This document shows, piece after piece, positions 23,233 to 36,892 of a DNA stretch of 64,000 nucleotides. The position numbers and the translations under genes were made by a program. The notes beneath the pieces are model-generated. The model was not told where the DNA came from, searched no databases, and saw only the letters and a program-made list of their open reading frames with translations. This stretch comes from Pyrus communis (taxonomy: Eukaryota; Streptophyta; Magnoliopsida; Rosales; Rosaceae). The DNA is taken from assembly GCF_963583255.1 (NCBI RefSeq), contig NC_084805.1, forward strand, positions 1,876,560-1,940,559, given 5' to 3'. The stretch's first letter is position 1. Each line of letters opens with the position of its first letter.

Positions 23233-24772
23233 ATGTGGGCAAAACTTAGAGCTTCTTCAAATATTGCAAAGGGTATGTATATCTTCATCTCTTTTTTCCC
23301 TTTATATGTGTGTGTATTTTCTTTTTTGTGTTCTATGCCATATTACTCTAAGCTCTGGGTTAACAGATCTAAAAGAGAGAACTCCATAGCATGTGGTTTG
23401 CCATGTTGCCTGTTGGATTTTTTGCATGTGAAAACTAACTGGTTACCAATTGTTTTGAGAATAATATGTACCTATCTTGTATCTATATATGTCGGGAAAG
23501 AAATAAGACATCAACTTGAAGTTTTAGCAGAAAGAGGAAAGTGATCTTTCTAGGGTTCTCTTGTTATTATCATTCTCAATTATTGCTACACTTGTCATGA
23601 TAAATCTCTTTTGAGAAATACACCGCATGATAGTTTGGTAGCACTTTCTATATTTCGCAAGCATAAGATGATCTTCATATATATGGATTACCAATTTTGG
23701 ATTATCGTTTTCAGGGAAAGAAGTGAGAAGGCAAGTTCGTAAAAGCTTCAATCTAAACGAGGAGTACCTAAGTGCATTTAGAACGAAATCCTATGCAGAC
23801 TTCTTCAACAAAGCTCAGTTGCTTGTAAACGAGCCATCATCGTCTCCATTGAATTACAATCATGATCACAAACTGACAGAAGTCCTCCTAGAACCTGGTC
23901 AAGAAGCCATTCCAGATATCCTTGAATCGGCAATTCTTTCGAAGGTACCTAAGTTGAAAGGCCTTATGCTCAACTTCTTTGACATAAGTGCTGAAGCCTC
24001 AAAAATATGCAGCCACCTCTTAAAAAGCATCAACCATGTCCAATCCAGTTACCACTTTGTTCAACAAGAACTTGATAAATTTGAAGACTACTCACCGGAC
24101 AAAATCAAATCCATTATTTCGGAGCTAAACTTGCTCATACTTCAAAACAACATTAACCCTTTTTCAAACCCTAATAACCATGACTTTGAGCTCATTCATG
24201 AAAAGTACTCGTCGGTTTTGCACCACCTAAAGTCGATGAGGAAAAAGGTGTCGCGGAAGATTAAGCTCATTAAATGTTTCAAAAAGGCGACTGGGATTTG
24301 CATAACAGCAGCTTGTAGTTTGATTGCTATAACCGCTGTTGTTTTAGTAGCACATACTCTCACTGCCTTGCTCATGGGGCCAGCTCTCATCAGCTTCCCA
24401 TTTAAGAGCTTCAAGAAAACACTGAGTAGCATTCCATTTTTGAGAAGTAGGATTCTTACCAAAGTTGGAGAACAACTTGATGTGGCAGCCAAAGGGACTT
24501 ATGTTTTGAATAGGGATTTTGACACGATGAGCCGACTTGTGGCAAGGCTTCATGATGAGGTTGAACACAACAAGGCGATGATCCGGTTCTGCTTGGAGAG
24601 GAGAGAGGATAAGTTTTCGTTGCAAGTTGTGAAGGAGCTTAAGAAAACTGATGTTGGATTCAGGAAGCAAGTGGAAGAGCTTCGAGAGCATTTGTATTTG
24701 TGTCTTGTAACAATCAATAGAGCTAGAGCTTTGGTGATCAAGGAGATGACAAAATCTTGTGTAGAAAATTGA
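23233..24772 (+). CDS. UPF0496 family membrane protein (At1g20180/At3g19330-like)
   Basis: Two exons: join(23233..23272,23715..24772), 365 residues. Exon 1 encodes MWAKLRASSNIAK; the donor GTATGT at 23273 and acceptor TTTTCAG before 23715 keep frame across a glycine codon. The N-terminal motif NEEYLSAFRTKSYADFFNKA (about residue 25 onward) and the helical body match UPF0496 (DUF677). A hydrophobic segment near residues 206-240 (ITAACSLIAITAVVLVAH then LTALLMGPALISF) is a membrane hairpin or helix, and the C-terminus is coiled-coil-like. Molecular function is not established; some relatives respond to stress and salicylate. Starting inside exon 2 would drop the family's MW-K-type N-terminus, so the two-exon model is preferred. 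Confidence 0.88.
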
Positions 24773-25339
24773 ATTAGAAGTTTAGGAGGGTAGCCATTTA
24801 AAAAGGCCTTGTACAGTATAATATTTCATATTCTGTAAAATATACGACTATACACAATTTGTATGATGACCAAGAACCTATAAGATTTACAAGGAAAGAA
24901 AAATGTTTGTTATGTTGTGTATTCATTCCTTGTTTTGTTCTCCTATAATTGGCGTTTAAAAAACAGATTTCAGTTACTTTTTTCATTCGAACCTTCTTGA
25001 TGATTGAAATCATCTAATTTCTAGATCACCTGTTAATGATGAACTTTAAAAAAAATTAACCAAATTAGAAATCGTTTAATTGGTTGATTAACATTGTCAA
25101 AATTTGTGAGAATTTTTTAATCATATGCGCTACTCGTACCTAATAGATTTTTAATCAGGCGTGCTAGGCTCGACTTACAAATTTATATTTTATTTTTTGA
25201 TATTTTTATTTGCCAAGGTACTTTTTCTATGCACAAAGTTGAAATAACAGTCAAATAAAAAGTCTAAAATTGAATAGAAATTTGCAAGTACCGCCTATAC
25301 AGCGTGAATAAAATCAATGCATCAAGGCATGCAGGGACG
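24773..25339. other. 3' UTR of the UPF0496 gene and intergenic DNA
   Basis: AT-rich, no coding feature recognised. Confidence 0.5.
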
Positions 25340-25860
25340 TTCTTCAGAGGAGTTGAGATGGCTTCATCCCCCAATGGGTTATTCAAACTCAATGTTGATG
25401 GAGCAATCTCTTTGAAAGGTTTAAATAGAGGTGCATGTTGAGGCTGTTATACGAGATGAAGATGGAGCGTTCATGCAGGTTGCACGAAACGGATTCATGG
25501 TTGTTTCGATTCTTCGACAACAGAATTGATGGCAGCAAAGGAAGGATTGGTATTTGCATGTGACGCTCGGTTTCATGCTATTATATTGAAACTTGATGCT
25601 AAAGGGGTTGTGGACTTGATTAATGCAACTGGTGTTTGTCTCGATAGGGATGACCATATTTTAGAGGAGATTGACGATTTAAAGAGTAGGTTCAGTCTTT
25701 TTTATGTCGGTGGCAACGACGCGAAGGTAACACGGTGGCTCATGATGCGAAGACAAAATGGTGGCCCATGAATTAGCGAAGTATGGACTAGCAGTGGAGG
25801 TTCTAATACATGAATGGAGGTGGATCACTTTGGTTATCTCCCTTCTTAGAAAGTGATTTG
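25340..25860 (+). pseudogene. Relic of a retroelement RNase H domain
   Basis: Translation in shifting frames gives pieces of a plant RNase H-like (RVT_3) domain: LFKLNVDGAIS at the start, AVIRDEDGAFMQVARNGF, then ELMAAKEGLVFACD and a segment ending in AHELAKYGL. The segments lie in the right order for a LINE-type RNase H but need at least two frame changes, so the copy is dead. It could also come from a stand-alone RNase H gene. Confidence 0.65.
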
Positions 25861-28280
25861 GAGAATGATAATTGATTGTAATTAGTAAACGAGATGGTGA
25901 GTCACTATTCTTCCTTCATTCTTGGAGGTTTTTTACAGTGCCCGTTCTTGCTCCCACAAACTTTTTGTATTCTGTTTTATGCAGTAATGAAAAACTCGGT
26001 TTCTATGTAATTTTATTTTTGTTGAGATTTTTGTGATAATGTTTCACTCATGATAAGTTGCAAGTGATAAGATTTAAGTAAGACACCATATCAGTGTGAT
26101 TAATAATGATTTACTAATTTATTTCTCTAAAAACGACGTATTGATAGGACCTAATATTCATGACGCCTCTGGTAAAAATAAAGAGTAGATGTCAATAGAC
26201 AAAACAATATATGCCAACCCATTTCTATATGTTTCAATCAATGGTAAGGTTGTGAAATTGATCCAATGTAATGGTTACATTATCTAACATGTATAATCAT
26301 TAAATACTATGATGAATGGGCATTGCGATGGTTGGTTAAGCAATATTCACTCTGTCACACCTTCTCGATTGGTCATTTTCATGAATTTAATTTCTAATAT
26401 TATCTTTTGGTAGCATTTGTTTTGTCTCTCTCAAATTACATCAAACCTCAGTGTTCTCTTATCCTTGTTCAGTTCAAACTTAAAAGTTCTTCAATTAGTG
26501 TTTTTATGCGGGGAGAAATAAAAAGTGGATAAGTGAATGACGAGTTTAATATCAAATTATTATGAGAAGTTCATTGTGTGATATATTTCAATTTCTTATC
26601 ATGTTAACTTAAGATCTTTTACGTACAAATAAAGAGAAATAATACGATACCGTAGTACCAAATAACTTTTAACCTATTCTTATTAGTCGATAACTTTTCT
26701 TCTAAAGAAAACTTTTAATCAATAAAGTTCTTGCCTTTTGTAGATTTTTTTATTTTTTATTTTAAAATGAAGTGCTTACCTTTCCTTTTAAAGGGAAAAG
26801 GTAAAATAATGATTAAGAGGTATGTGATAAATATAGGGCGATATTATTGGCATTTTAAAAATTTAATACGTATTTAAAATTTTTGTTTTTTAAATATAGA
26901 AAATTTAAAGCGTAAAATTAGATTTTTGGAACAATTATCTAAATATATATAGGACTAATTATATTTTATACTCTTCAAGTTTAAGATAATTTATAAAATG
27001 GGTCACGAGGTTCTAACTTTCTCACATTACCCCTGAAATTTTGAATCCATTAAAATTTTGGAAAGTTTTTATTCACGTAACTATTTTTACCTTCACATAT
27101 ATTTGTTAATTTTTTGTCATTGATATTTTTCAATTCATTTAATTTACCAGCTAAAAATTAAAAAAAAATATGATAGTAAAAATAAGCGTGTCAAATGCAC
27201 TACTCAAAATATTTTGTCAATACTATACAAATGCAACTTATATGTTCTCATCTAAAAAGATCACAAGAGAAGCACCAAAAATTAATCAAGGACTCGAAAA
27301 CCCATTTTTGCAATGGGAGGAAGGATAAAAATCATATGAGGGTAAAACTGAAAAATCAGATTTCATTCAAGTGCTAGATGGGAAGTAAAAATTAGATGGG
27401 TATCTGAAGCACCAAGAATTTGACCAGTAGTCAGTCTGAAGTACAACACTGTCTCATATTATATGTCCAAGTTCCATTCAAATCCAGACAGAGAGAAGTT
27501 TCCTTTAGTCCCCCTTCCTTAACAACCCAACCTCTCAATTCAAAGACTCCAAATTTTTCTTCAACTTCCTTCCCTGTATTCTAGCAATTTTTTATAGGAC
27601 GTTTCAGTTGAAGCGCCATATTTTATTGCGCAATCAGAATCTCTTAGTACCCAAATAATTGCTTTCTGCTTTCATTGGATCCTATGCTTTCAGCTTAAAT
27701 CCGCGAAAAAGCACGTTTTCTTCAGTTTTGGTATTGCTTTTGAACTTCAAAGGCGGTTTAAACTTTCGCACACCAAATGGTCTACGCTTTGACTGACTGG
27801 TAGTCGTGGTTGCTGTCTTTTGGTCAAAATACAGTTAGCAGTCGAGCTGTCGATGATCTGTGCGTGGAACAGCTAAGTTTGGATAATTTCGACTTTTGGG
27901 TTTTGTTCTTGAAGTGTTTTGAACTTGTAGGTTGTGTTCTTTTTTTTTTTTTTTTGCTTGTTTCAGCGATTCTGTGTCTTGTATTTTGAGGTTCTGGATA
28001 TTGGGAAGTGATTTGTTTAAGGGTTTGAGGTTTTTTGTTTTGGTGGGATTTTGTTTTTGTTTGTGTTTGTGTTTCTTCACATCCTTAAGTAGAATAATTG
28101 GATTGTGGGAATTGAATTGTAAGTTCTTGCAGTTGGGTTTAGTTGGTGGCTTCAATTCACGGCTTTTTTCAGATTCATGTTTTAGTGAATTTAAGAATAT
28201 GGATATGAGGAGCTGAGATTAAGGTTGTCTGAGTTGGGGTTTGGTCGGTTTTTGTCGCGCAACCCCGTGCATTAGGCGAA
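25861..28280. other. Intergenic and presumed 5' UTR/promoter of the UGT80 gene
   Basis: 25861-27450 is very AT-rich with no gene seen. From about 27500 the composition changes. A T/pyrimidine tract followed by TTTCAG at 27933-27966 looks like the acceptor of a 5'-UTR intron, which fits a long, spliced leader for the gene that starts at 28281. Confidence 0.5.
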
Positions 28281-31200
28281 ATGGGGAGCAATGGGGTTGA
28301 CCATCCATTGAAACATTTGGAAGAGGAAGGTGTCAGCAGCCAAGGACAGAGTAAGTATTTTCTGCAAAGTTGTCGAAATTTATGATTGGAAATGGATAAC
28401 AAGTATTCAATTTAACAATTGGTTGCAGGTTCTTTTCAGGGAGAGAGGAAGAAGAAGACAAATTCTGCACGGTCCTCTTCGGTTTTAGAGATTTTTCAGG
28501 AAAAAGAATTCAATGTTGGTTCTTCACCTCGGAGAGGTTAGTGCTCCCACGCAGTCTGAGTTATAGTTGCTTTTGTTGTTTGTTACGCATTGAGGGACTA
28601 AAAATGAAGCTTTTCCTTGAAGAGAGTTGACCAGGTTCTTTCTCTTTAGGGTGAACTATTCGAATCTAATTGTTTCTTGACAACCGGGAATTACTTACTA
28701 TTTAACCGAGAAACTCAATGAACCAAAATTTGTTACGCATTATTGTCTATACAATGCGGAAATGAGTTTCGTGGTTTAGCTTAAAATTCAAGTGTAGGAT
28801 TTCTGTATACTGCCGGGATGTTAGTTGTGCTCTTAGTTTAGCAATCAGCCATTACTTAGTGAAGTTCCTTAGGTGTAAATATGTCTTGGAATTTGGAATT
28901 TAGATGACCAGACTGAAGTTCTAGAGCGATGCTGAAAAGAAATGAAAAAAAGTGATTTAAGTAGTAGAATAGTTCTTAAAATATATGTTATCGAAATTGT
29001 GAAAATACCTATGATTATGTCACACTATTGTTGTTCTTGTGGCCAATCCTTTTACTAAATTTTTCAGTGAATCATAGGATGATGCGATCATGATCCAAAC
29101 CAATAATCTAATTAGTACAATGATGTGATCATGCTGACCCCAGATGTTACTGTACTTTAACGGCATACTGGGATCCTATGTATTTCTGTTTCTTTTGTTT
29201 TAGTGTTTATCTATTTGCTCACTGATATGTACACGTATGTTCATGAAGGTTTGGACCATTCAATCACAGCACCTATTGGCACTCCCAAAGGTTTGCTGAT
29301 TGAGGAGCATGAGATTAGATTCTCTAGATCCATGACGGAGAAGAAGGGAAGGCATGACTTAAAGCTGGATAGACTGTCAGAGCGTGAAAAGGTAGATACT
29401 ATCATATGCGTGGTTGCTTGTTCTCATACCCGTGTTTGCTTGCAACTTTTAATTTGTCCATCTATCAGAACTAGAAACATGTTTGTTGGACTAGTTTCTT
29501 TCATGAAGCTGCAACTTCATGCTGAATAGATGGATGCCAAATGTTGTCCACTAATTTTATTTGAAAAGCATGAGTGTATGACAGTCCCTGTCTTACAGTA
29601 TCTTATATTTTTTTCAGTACCTGATGACCGTGACATAAATTGAGTTATAATTAACGGCTCTAACCACTGAGGTTGCTAGTTATCCTCCACTCCACTCCCC
29701 CTCCCCCCAATTCTTTATTAACAAAATTTGGAATGCAGATGGTTTTATTTACTCTTATACATTCTCCTTTTAGTTGATCATTGTTTCTCTGGTTTTGATT
29801 TTCAGAAAAAACTAATTGTTGAGATGGTCAAGATACAAAATGATGGAACAGTAGAAGTTGATTTAGAAAAAAGTGCACCTGTTGCCTCTGAGTTGTTAGA
29901 GCTCCACTCTGTCGAAGATGTGCCCATCAATCTTGATGAGATGCCTTCCAATACCATCAAGTCAATTCCAAGGTTGAAAATTTGCATACTTGTGGTTGGA
30001 ACAAGAGGAGATGTACAGCCTTTCCTGGCCATGGCAAAGAGATTTCAGGCATGTCCAACATAACAAGATGACTTTGTTTTGAATAATTTACCGTTGTTGG
30101 GCACTAATTGTTATAACTCTTACCTGTAGACGTAGGCCATGCTATGATGCTAGGCTGCTAGGCATATTAAATTTTAAACATCATTGACATATTCCTGTAT
30201 CCCTTGTTTGAAAAATGATGTACCTTATTGTCTATATATTTCCTGCATGTTTTAATGGTTGTAGATGGTTTGATCTTTTCTTGCAGGAGTTTGGCCATCA
30301 TGTTAGGTTGGCAACTCATGCTAACTTCAGTTCTTTTGTGAAGTCGGCTGGTGTAGACTTTTATCCGTTGGGTGGCGATCCTCGTGTTTTGGCAGGATGT
30401 AAGAGGTCCTATATTGGAAGTACTTTTTTTAATGATATATAGCAATTTATTTCATTTTTGTTAGCGATCTTGTTGGTAGATCACTTCCTATGTCTGTCTA
30501 TTTTGTCAGATATGGTGTGAGTTAATATGTGGTTCATATAGCCGACCCCACTTAGTGGGATAAGGCTTTGTTGTTGTATGCTCTCTCTGCTGTTTACTTT
30601 CTCTTTCTTGCAGCTGAACCTTAATCTGAACAACTTGGGAACTTCTCTCTCTCTCTCTCTCTCTCACGCACGTGTGAGCGCACACAACTCACTCTTCCTC
30701 TCTGCATAATTTTCTTATGAAAGCTGAATTGTAATTGTGAAAGCTGAGTTATTAGATTATTGACCACCTTAAAAATTTAAAATTACTACTATTCTTTACT
30801 CTTTAGCCAAAATTCAAGATTTTCCAATGCTTGGAGCTCTTATTTACGTCGCTAGTTACTCTAAATATGTTTAATGTTCCCAAATTGTCCCCTCAATTGC
30901 TTTATTGTAACTGAAATTTAGTGCCTTTTAATTTTAGATATGGCCAGAAATAAAGGTCTCATTCCATCCGGGCCAGCGGAAATATCAATACAAAGAAAGC
31001 AACTGAAGGCAATTATTGAATCTCTTCTTCCAGCATGCACAGAACCAGACATAGAAACCGGTGTACCATTTAAGGCACAGGCAATTATTGCAAACCCTCC
31101 TGCTTATGGTGAGTTATCACAAGTGAAATATTTAATGTCACTTCAATTGAATTATGTTTCTGGTAAGTCAGTATGTATTACATTTGACATAAGAGTTTAT

Positions 31201-34200
31201 GATGAAGTATTATTGCCAATTAAGTTAGAAAGTGGCGTTGTTAGCTTATGAGTTGGCCCTGTTTGTTTTCTCTGAATGTTATGTCCTATGTGTATATGTT
31301 AACACTTCATTTCAGACTTCTTGCGTCTTACATCATCTTTTGTTATTGGAGCTTGCTGGTTCAATCAAGATTAATTAGACCTTTATATAGACCGTCCCTT
31401 CTTGTGATGATAGGGTCCCATTGGGCACGAAATTAGAATATTGATCTTGGACTGATGACTATAGTGGTCGGAACTCGGAAGCCATGCGCTGAAATATTTA
31501 GTTAGCAAAAGGCTTAGACCCTTATTTATTGGACCTTTGTAGTAATTAGATCTGTCTCTATGGTTCTAGATCTGTCCCTATGGTTCTAGATCTGTCTCTA
31601 TGGTTGTGTGAAAATATAAAGTGTGAGTAATAAACTTATTCTACATCTTTTCTTCTTCTATTAAGTAAAAAGATATAGTTCAATCGTAAGCAACTTCCTT
31701 TATCATGTGGTTTGGTTTGCAGGACATGCTCATGTTGCAGAAGCTCTTGGAGTACCCCTTCATATTTTCTTCACAATGCCATGGACGTAAGTTTTGACCA
31801 CTTATTTTCTTGCGTTATTTTGATAGAGTAATTGTCCTCTTGGCAGACGCTCTTGTTAAGTTAGACATTCAATATGGACCACTCATTCAAACAGGAATCC
31901 ACTTGAAGAGTTTTTCAAATTGACAGTCTGGAAACATGCTAGAGTTTCTAAAATGTTTCCCAGTATATATAATAATATTATACAGTTCAATTCTAGTACG
32001 ATTCTAAGGAGGCAACTCAGGCTGTGATCCTACTAGTTAGGTCCTGTATTAAAACACTTTTAAAGATGGGATTAGAAAGCTCCGATTTGGAGTCTTTTAG
32101 TCTTCACCAATAAGATATATTTAGGATTATGGATTACCTTCTTAAGTTTCTTCATTAGATCGATCTTAGCAAGTGTCAAGCGTGTGCAAGTATAATTAAT
32201 TTATATATACCATTTGGAAGTAGAAAAGGTAGGAAAACTTTCTTGGTCACATGGATTACATTGGTGTTTCAAGTTGACATGAATAAAATTACAAAATGAA
32301 ATCTATTTAAGGAAGCTTAAAGGAAACGTTGTGTTCTTATTTTTGTTTTCTAGTAGTATGTTATGTCTTGAATGCTGGTTTATTTTGCGGGGAACTCTCT
32401 TCTGTGTTATGCCATCTTACTTATCTTTCTATAGACAGGCCTACTTATGAATTTCCTCACCCGCTGGCTCGTGTACCTCAAAGTGCTGGTTATTGGGTAT
32501 GCTCTTTTTTTGGTATTTACTTCTATTTATTTTATTGTCATATGGTTGGACCACTGGATTAATTGATGGCAAATCTAATTCCATTTCTCTTTGCCACATC
32601 CAGCTTTCATACATTGTTGTGGATTTGTTGATATGGTGGGGCATTCGGGGATATATTAATGACTTCAGAAAAAAGAAGTTGAAGCTTCCTCCTATTGCAT
32701 ACTTCAGCACATACCACGGATCAATATCTCATTTGCCTACAGGCTATATGTGGAGTCCTCATGTTGTGCCAAAGCCAAGTGGTAAGTAATTCGATATTTA
32801 TTATGCTCTTCTGCCAGTCACAGTGGTATATTTGTTGGAAGGTTTTGACGTGGTATGATATATGCAGATTGGGGATCTCTTGTGGATGTTGTTGGTTATT
32901 GTTTCTTAAACCTTGGGTCGAAATATCAACCTCAAGATGAGTTTGTTGAATGGATTCAGAAAGGGCCTAAACCTATATATATCGGCTTTGGAAGCATGGT
33001 ATATATTTTCTTCTATTAGTTTCTTTTCTTGTCATTTTTCTCTTCAAATAGTATGACAATTAGCAAAACAGGTTCCTTCAAATATCTATTCAACTAGATG
33101 AGTAACCCTGTGTTTCCTCTAAATCAATTATTATATTCTCTTTTTGTGGCCTTACTAATGTGTACTCTATCTTCTGAGTTGATGTAAAATCTAGTATTTG
33201 CGAATAACCAAGGCCAGAAATTGGTAGTCTTTTACGTTGTTAAAGTCTTACATTGATAGAGAATAACTTATTATTAACTTATATAATGTATTTAGTGTTA
33301 CAAATATTTCACGTTTCAATTTCTGTATAAGGCTAGGAGAGTTCTGGGATTATCAGCTGGTGCATGTCTTGTGTTCTTTTTGTTTTTAAAAAGTAAAAAA
33401 GGCTTGTAATTTAGACTTATAGATAACATGCTGATAGAGTTAGACAGTCACTAGCCCCCACAGATTAAGCCATAAGGAAGTAGGCTGATAATGTATTTCA
33501 AGCTTAGTCGAATCTGGAAGGATTGGTGGGACTACCTTCAATACTTTGGTTTGAACATTAGGAAAGTTCATATAACTTTTGTGCAGATTAGCATTGTTCC
33601 TTGAAAATTGATGATTATCTCGTGTAGTAATATATGCAACTTCTCCTAGAGAAGTTTAGAGGGCTCTTTGAGTACCTTGATAATAATACCAATCACTTAC
33701 ATTGCTTGATACGCGTAATTGTGGCTGTTTACTTATTTCTCAAGTTGTTTTAATACTTTGATTTTTATCTTTATTTCTGTCATAATTCACATTTGTGGCT
33801 GAAAAAAAATTCATGTTTTCGTCATGTTTTGACAATATTAGAACCTAAAAGTTTGCCTGTTTCTTTTTAAGCCACTCGATGATCCCAAGAAAACTACTGA
33901 TATTATATTGGAGGCATTGAAAGATACAGGACAGAGAGGAATAATTGATAGAGGTTGGGGGGACCTGGGTAATGGTAAGTGTCTATTCTTTCTAAAATTA
34001 AGTTTCATGCTTTAATAAGTTCTTGGAAATTCCAGTCTGGTTTAACTTCTTTTTCAAGTATTACGTGTTTTGGTTTGTCAATTCATGTTTCTGATGGCAT
34101 AGCACCATGTTATGATTCTCTCTCTCTCTCTCCCTCGTTAACTTTGTCCTTTATGTGTTTTGAACTTCTGTTGACTACCATTACATGTTTCATTATAAGG

Positions 34201-35669
34201 GTATTTAAACCAAAAAGCGGGAACAAGAAAATCTGTTCTGGTCGCTTGCTTTAAATTAATGAAAGCGTATCTGATATCTTTTCTTCTAATTTGGTTTGCA
34301 TGTTGTGTTTCAGTTACAGAAGCATCTGAAAATGTTTTTCTCTTGGAGGACTGCCCTCACGATTGGCTATTTCCTCAATGTTCAGCAGTGGTAATGTTGT
34401 ATTTTATGGTTTCACCTTTTGGTTCCTTTTTAACTAATTACTACTCATGTAACCCGTACAACGATATCAATTGCAGATATTGATTTTTACTGCATGTTTT
34501 TGAAAGCTGTACTATCACAAATATGCAGGTTCATCATGGTGGTGCTGGTACCACAGCTACGGGATTGAGAGCTGGGGTAATGTTCTTTTCAGTCAGTGTC
34601 GTCGTTTTAAAATCATTTATTTCTGGGAGAATGGATGCATTATCTTTTACCATTGTTTTGGTTTTTTTTATTTTTTGCTGGATATTATCTATATTTTACG
34701 ATATACAGTGTCCAACAACCATAGTGCCATTCTTCGGCGATCAGTTCTTCTGGGGTGATAGGATACATGAGAAAGGCTTGGGGCCAGCACCAATACCTAT
34801 TTCTCAGCTCAGTGTTGAGAGCCTGTCAAATGCTATTAGAGTTATGCTGGAGGCAGAGGTATTACTGCTTTGTATTCATGCCTTATTTAATCAACAAAAT
34901 ATATCTCGTTTTGAAAATTATTTGCTTGTCGTCTGAATGAAGAAATTGGTGGGCGTGGTGCCTTGTAGAGATCATTCTACGAATTTGTTCGAAGTTGCGA
35001 CAACTTAAGGATTGCTCTTCATCCTTAGTATCTCTTCCTTCTTAGTTCTTATTGAATCAAATACACTAACAACTGCCATGTACAAGTATTAGAATGTTCG
35101 CAAAAGAAAAAATAATTACAATATTTCAATTATTCATTAAAACGAACACAAGCAAGTAGAGATTCTGATACTAAACAAATATTTCAAATCCTTCAATTGT
35201 TCATCAACGCTATTCCTCATTGCTCAGTGGGAAGTACATTTAAAAATGAAATCAAATATGATATGATTAAAGTTTCATGTTTTTATGTTTTGGTAAACGA
35301 TTGCAATATTTTGTTCTGATCCTTCACTTCAATTTTCATTTTTATTCAATTTCCCTATAAATGGTTAAGCTTTCATCTTTATACTACCAGCCATGTGGTT
35401 ACTGTGAAAGTAGTGCAGCAACATAGCACATCATGCATTCGTTCTAACCAGGATTTGAACCATCTTAGGTTAAATCTCGCGTGCTAGAAATAGCAAAGTT
35501 GATAGAGAATGAAGACGGTGTTGCAGCTGCAGTTAATGCATTTCACCGGCAGTTACCTCCTGAGTTACCATTGCAACCTGCATCTTCAGAGGAAGATGAG
35601 CCTCCAAACCCTATGGTGTGGTTATTTCTTCAACTTGAGAAGTGGTGCTGCCTGCCGTGTGGTGTGTAG
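28281..35669 (+). CDS. Sterol 3-beta-glucosyltransferase, UGT80A-like
   Basis: Fifteen exons, 618 residues: join(28281..28350,28429..28536,29249..29391,29806..30048,30287..30398,30938..31108,31723..31786,32439..32496,32604..32781,32868..32998,33872..33974,34314..34390,34529..34576,34709..34858,35469..35669). The enzyme transfers glucose from UDP-glucose to the 3-hydroxyl of membrane sterols, forming steryl glucosides at the plasma membrane or ER. Evidence: the GT28-type N-domain opening ILVVGTRGDVQPFLAMAKRF near residue 167, the WTPTYEFPHPLARVPQSAGY and YMWSPHVVPKPSDWG regions typical of UGT80, and the UDP-sugar box HHGGAGTTATGLRAG with FFGDQFFWG from about residue 488. Length is normal for the family. 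Intron 4 starts with GC instead of GT (CAG|GCATGT at 30049). No frame breaks. Confidence 0.95.
30644..30665 (+). repeat. (CT)n microsatellite in UGT80 intron 5
   Basis: Short uninterrupted CT tract inside an intron. Confidence 0.9.
31548..31607 (+). repeat. Minisatellite, three copies of a 20-bp unit, in UGT80 intron 6
   Basis: AGATCTGTCTCTATGGTTCT is repeated three times head-to-tail with one internal base change and one change at the end of the last copy. Confidence 0.92.
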
Positions 35670-36338
35670 GATTCTTGCTGTGTCGTGTGCTGTTGTACAG
35701 ATACGTTTTTCTTTTTAATTTTTTTTATATTCTCATATAATTTAATTTAGCGCTCCATTCATTTCATTCATGGTTTCCCTGTGTGGGTTTGATTGATAAA
35801 TTGTTTACAAGCTAATGTGGGGTTTTCACAGCTTGTGTTAGAGTATTACAATAAGTCAAATTTCGTTTCAGTTAGTAAAACTGACGAAGCGAGAGTATAA
35901 CCATGCTGAACCAACTCAATTATTTATATCAAATTTTTCTATAATTTGCTTCAGTTTGTGTCGTATCAATTCTCATTGACCTGAGAAATATAGTTGTTTT
36001 GTCCTTTTGATGCTGTACCCAATCTTGGTTTGCAAACACTCTCTTATGGGATATGGCCGAGTTTCGGCTTACTGTGTTATTAGGGGACATTTATTTTCAC
36101 ATCTCAGGCAATTACCAGATTCCTCAAGCTGGCATGCCAATTATTACCTTGTGTGTGTGTGTGTTTGTATGTGCTTCCGTGCGGTTCTGGGGACCTTTCT
36201 TGATTCTATTTCTCGAGCTTTTTAAATTTTCGATAGTAAAACCTGTTTACGGATTTGAAGAATCCTGTACGAGATTAGAAAATGTGATTGATGGTACAAA
36301 GAGATACAATCTAATATTTGCTTGTTTTTGAACTCTGC
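35670..36338. other. 3' UTR of the UGT80 gene and flank
   Basis: No coding feature; a short GT tract lies near 36155. Most of the first few hundred bases should be the 3' UTR. Confidence 0.55.
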
Positions 36339-36892
36339 TTTGATTTAGGGGTGGGTATAAAAATCGTCGAACTGTGATAAAAAAAAAAAAAAACAAAATT
36401 GTAAAGAACTGTGTTGACAAAAAAATTCAAAACCGGGACAAAAATTGAACCGGACCATCTCAAAACCGGTTCCAGCCTGGGAATACTAAGAATGGATGGA
36501 ACCGGATTGAACCGCTTTAATATAAATAATAATTTTGATATTATTTTTTATACTTATTGATTGATTACGGCCTAATCTTAAGTATGTAGTGGATGGTGGG
36601 CCAGTATAAGAGAGAACTTCGTTTGGCTGTTGCGTTGTAAGTTGTAATCAGCAATTCTTGTTGGTTTTAAGGGATGAGAGGACACAGATTCGCCAGTGAG
36701 TAATTGGAATTTGATCAAGTTGTGCTATCATATTAAAACAAAAACATTATTATTAATGTGGTAACTTAGACGACTTTTTAAATTTTGTTGTCTGTTTAAT
36801 CTAATACTTAGTTACACTTAACTAGATAATTTGCTTGAATTTGTAGTTGAAATGTGTTTGGTATTGGAAGTAGAAGATTATATATATTTGTT

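Noticed and set aside
29203..29248. Upstream extension of UGT80 exon 3
   Set aside because: The frame is open, but using the acceptor before 29249 restores the family sequence and the phase from exon 2; the extension has no homology.
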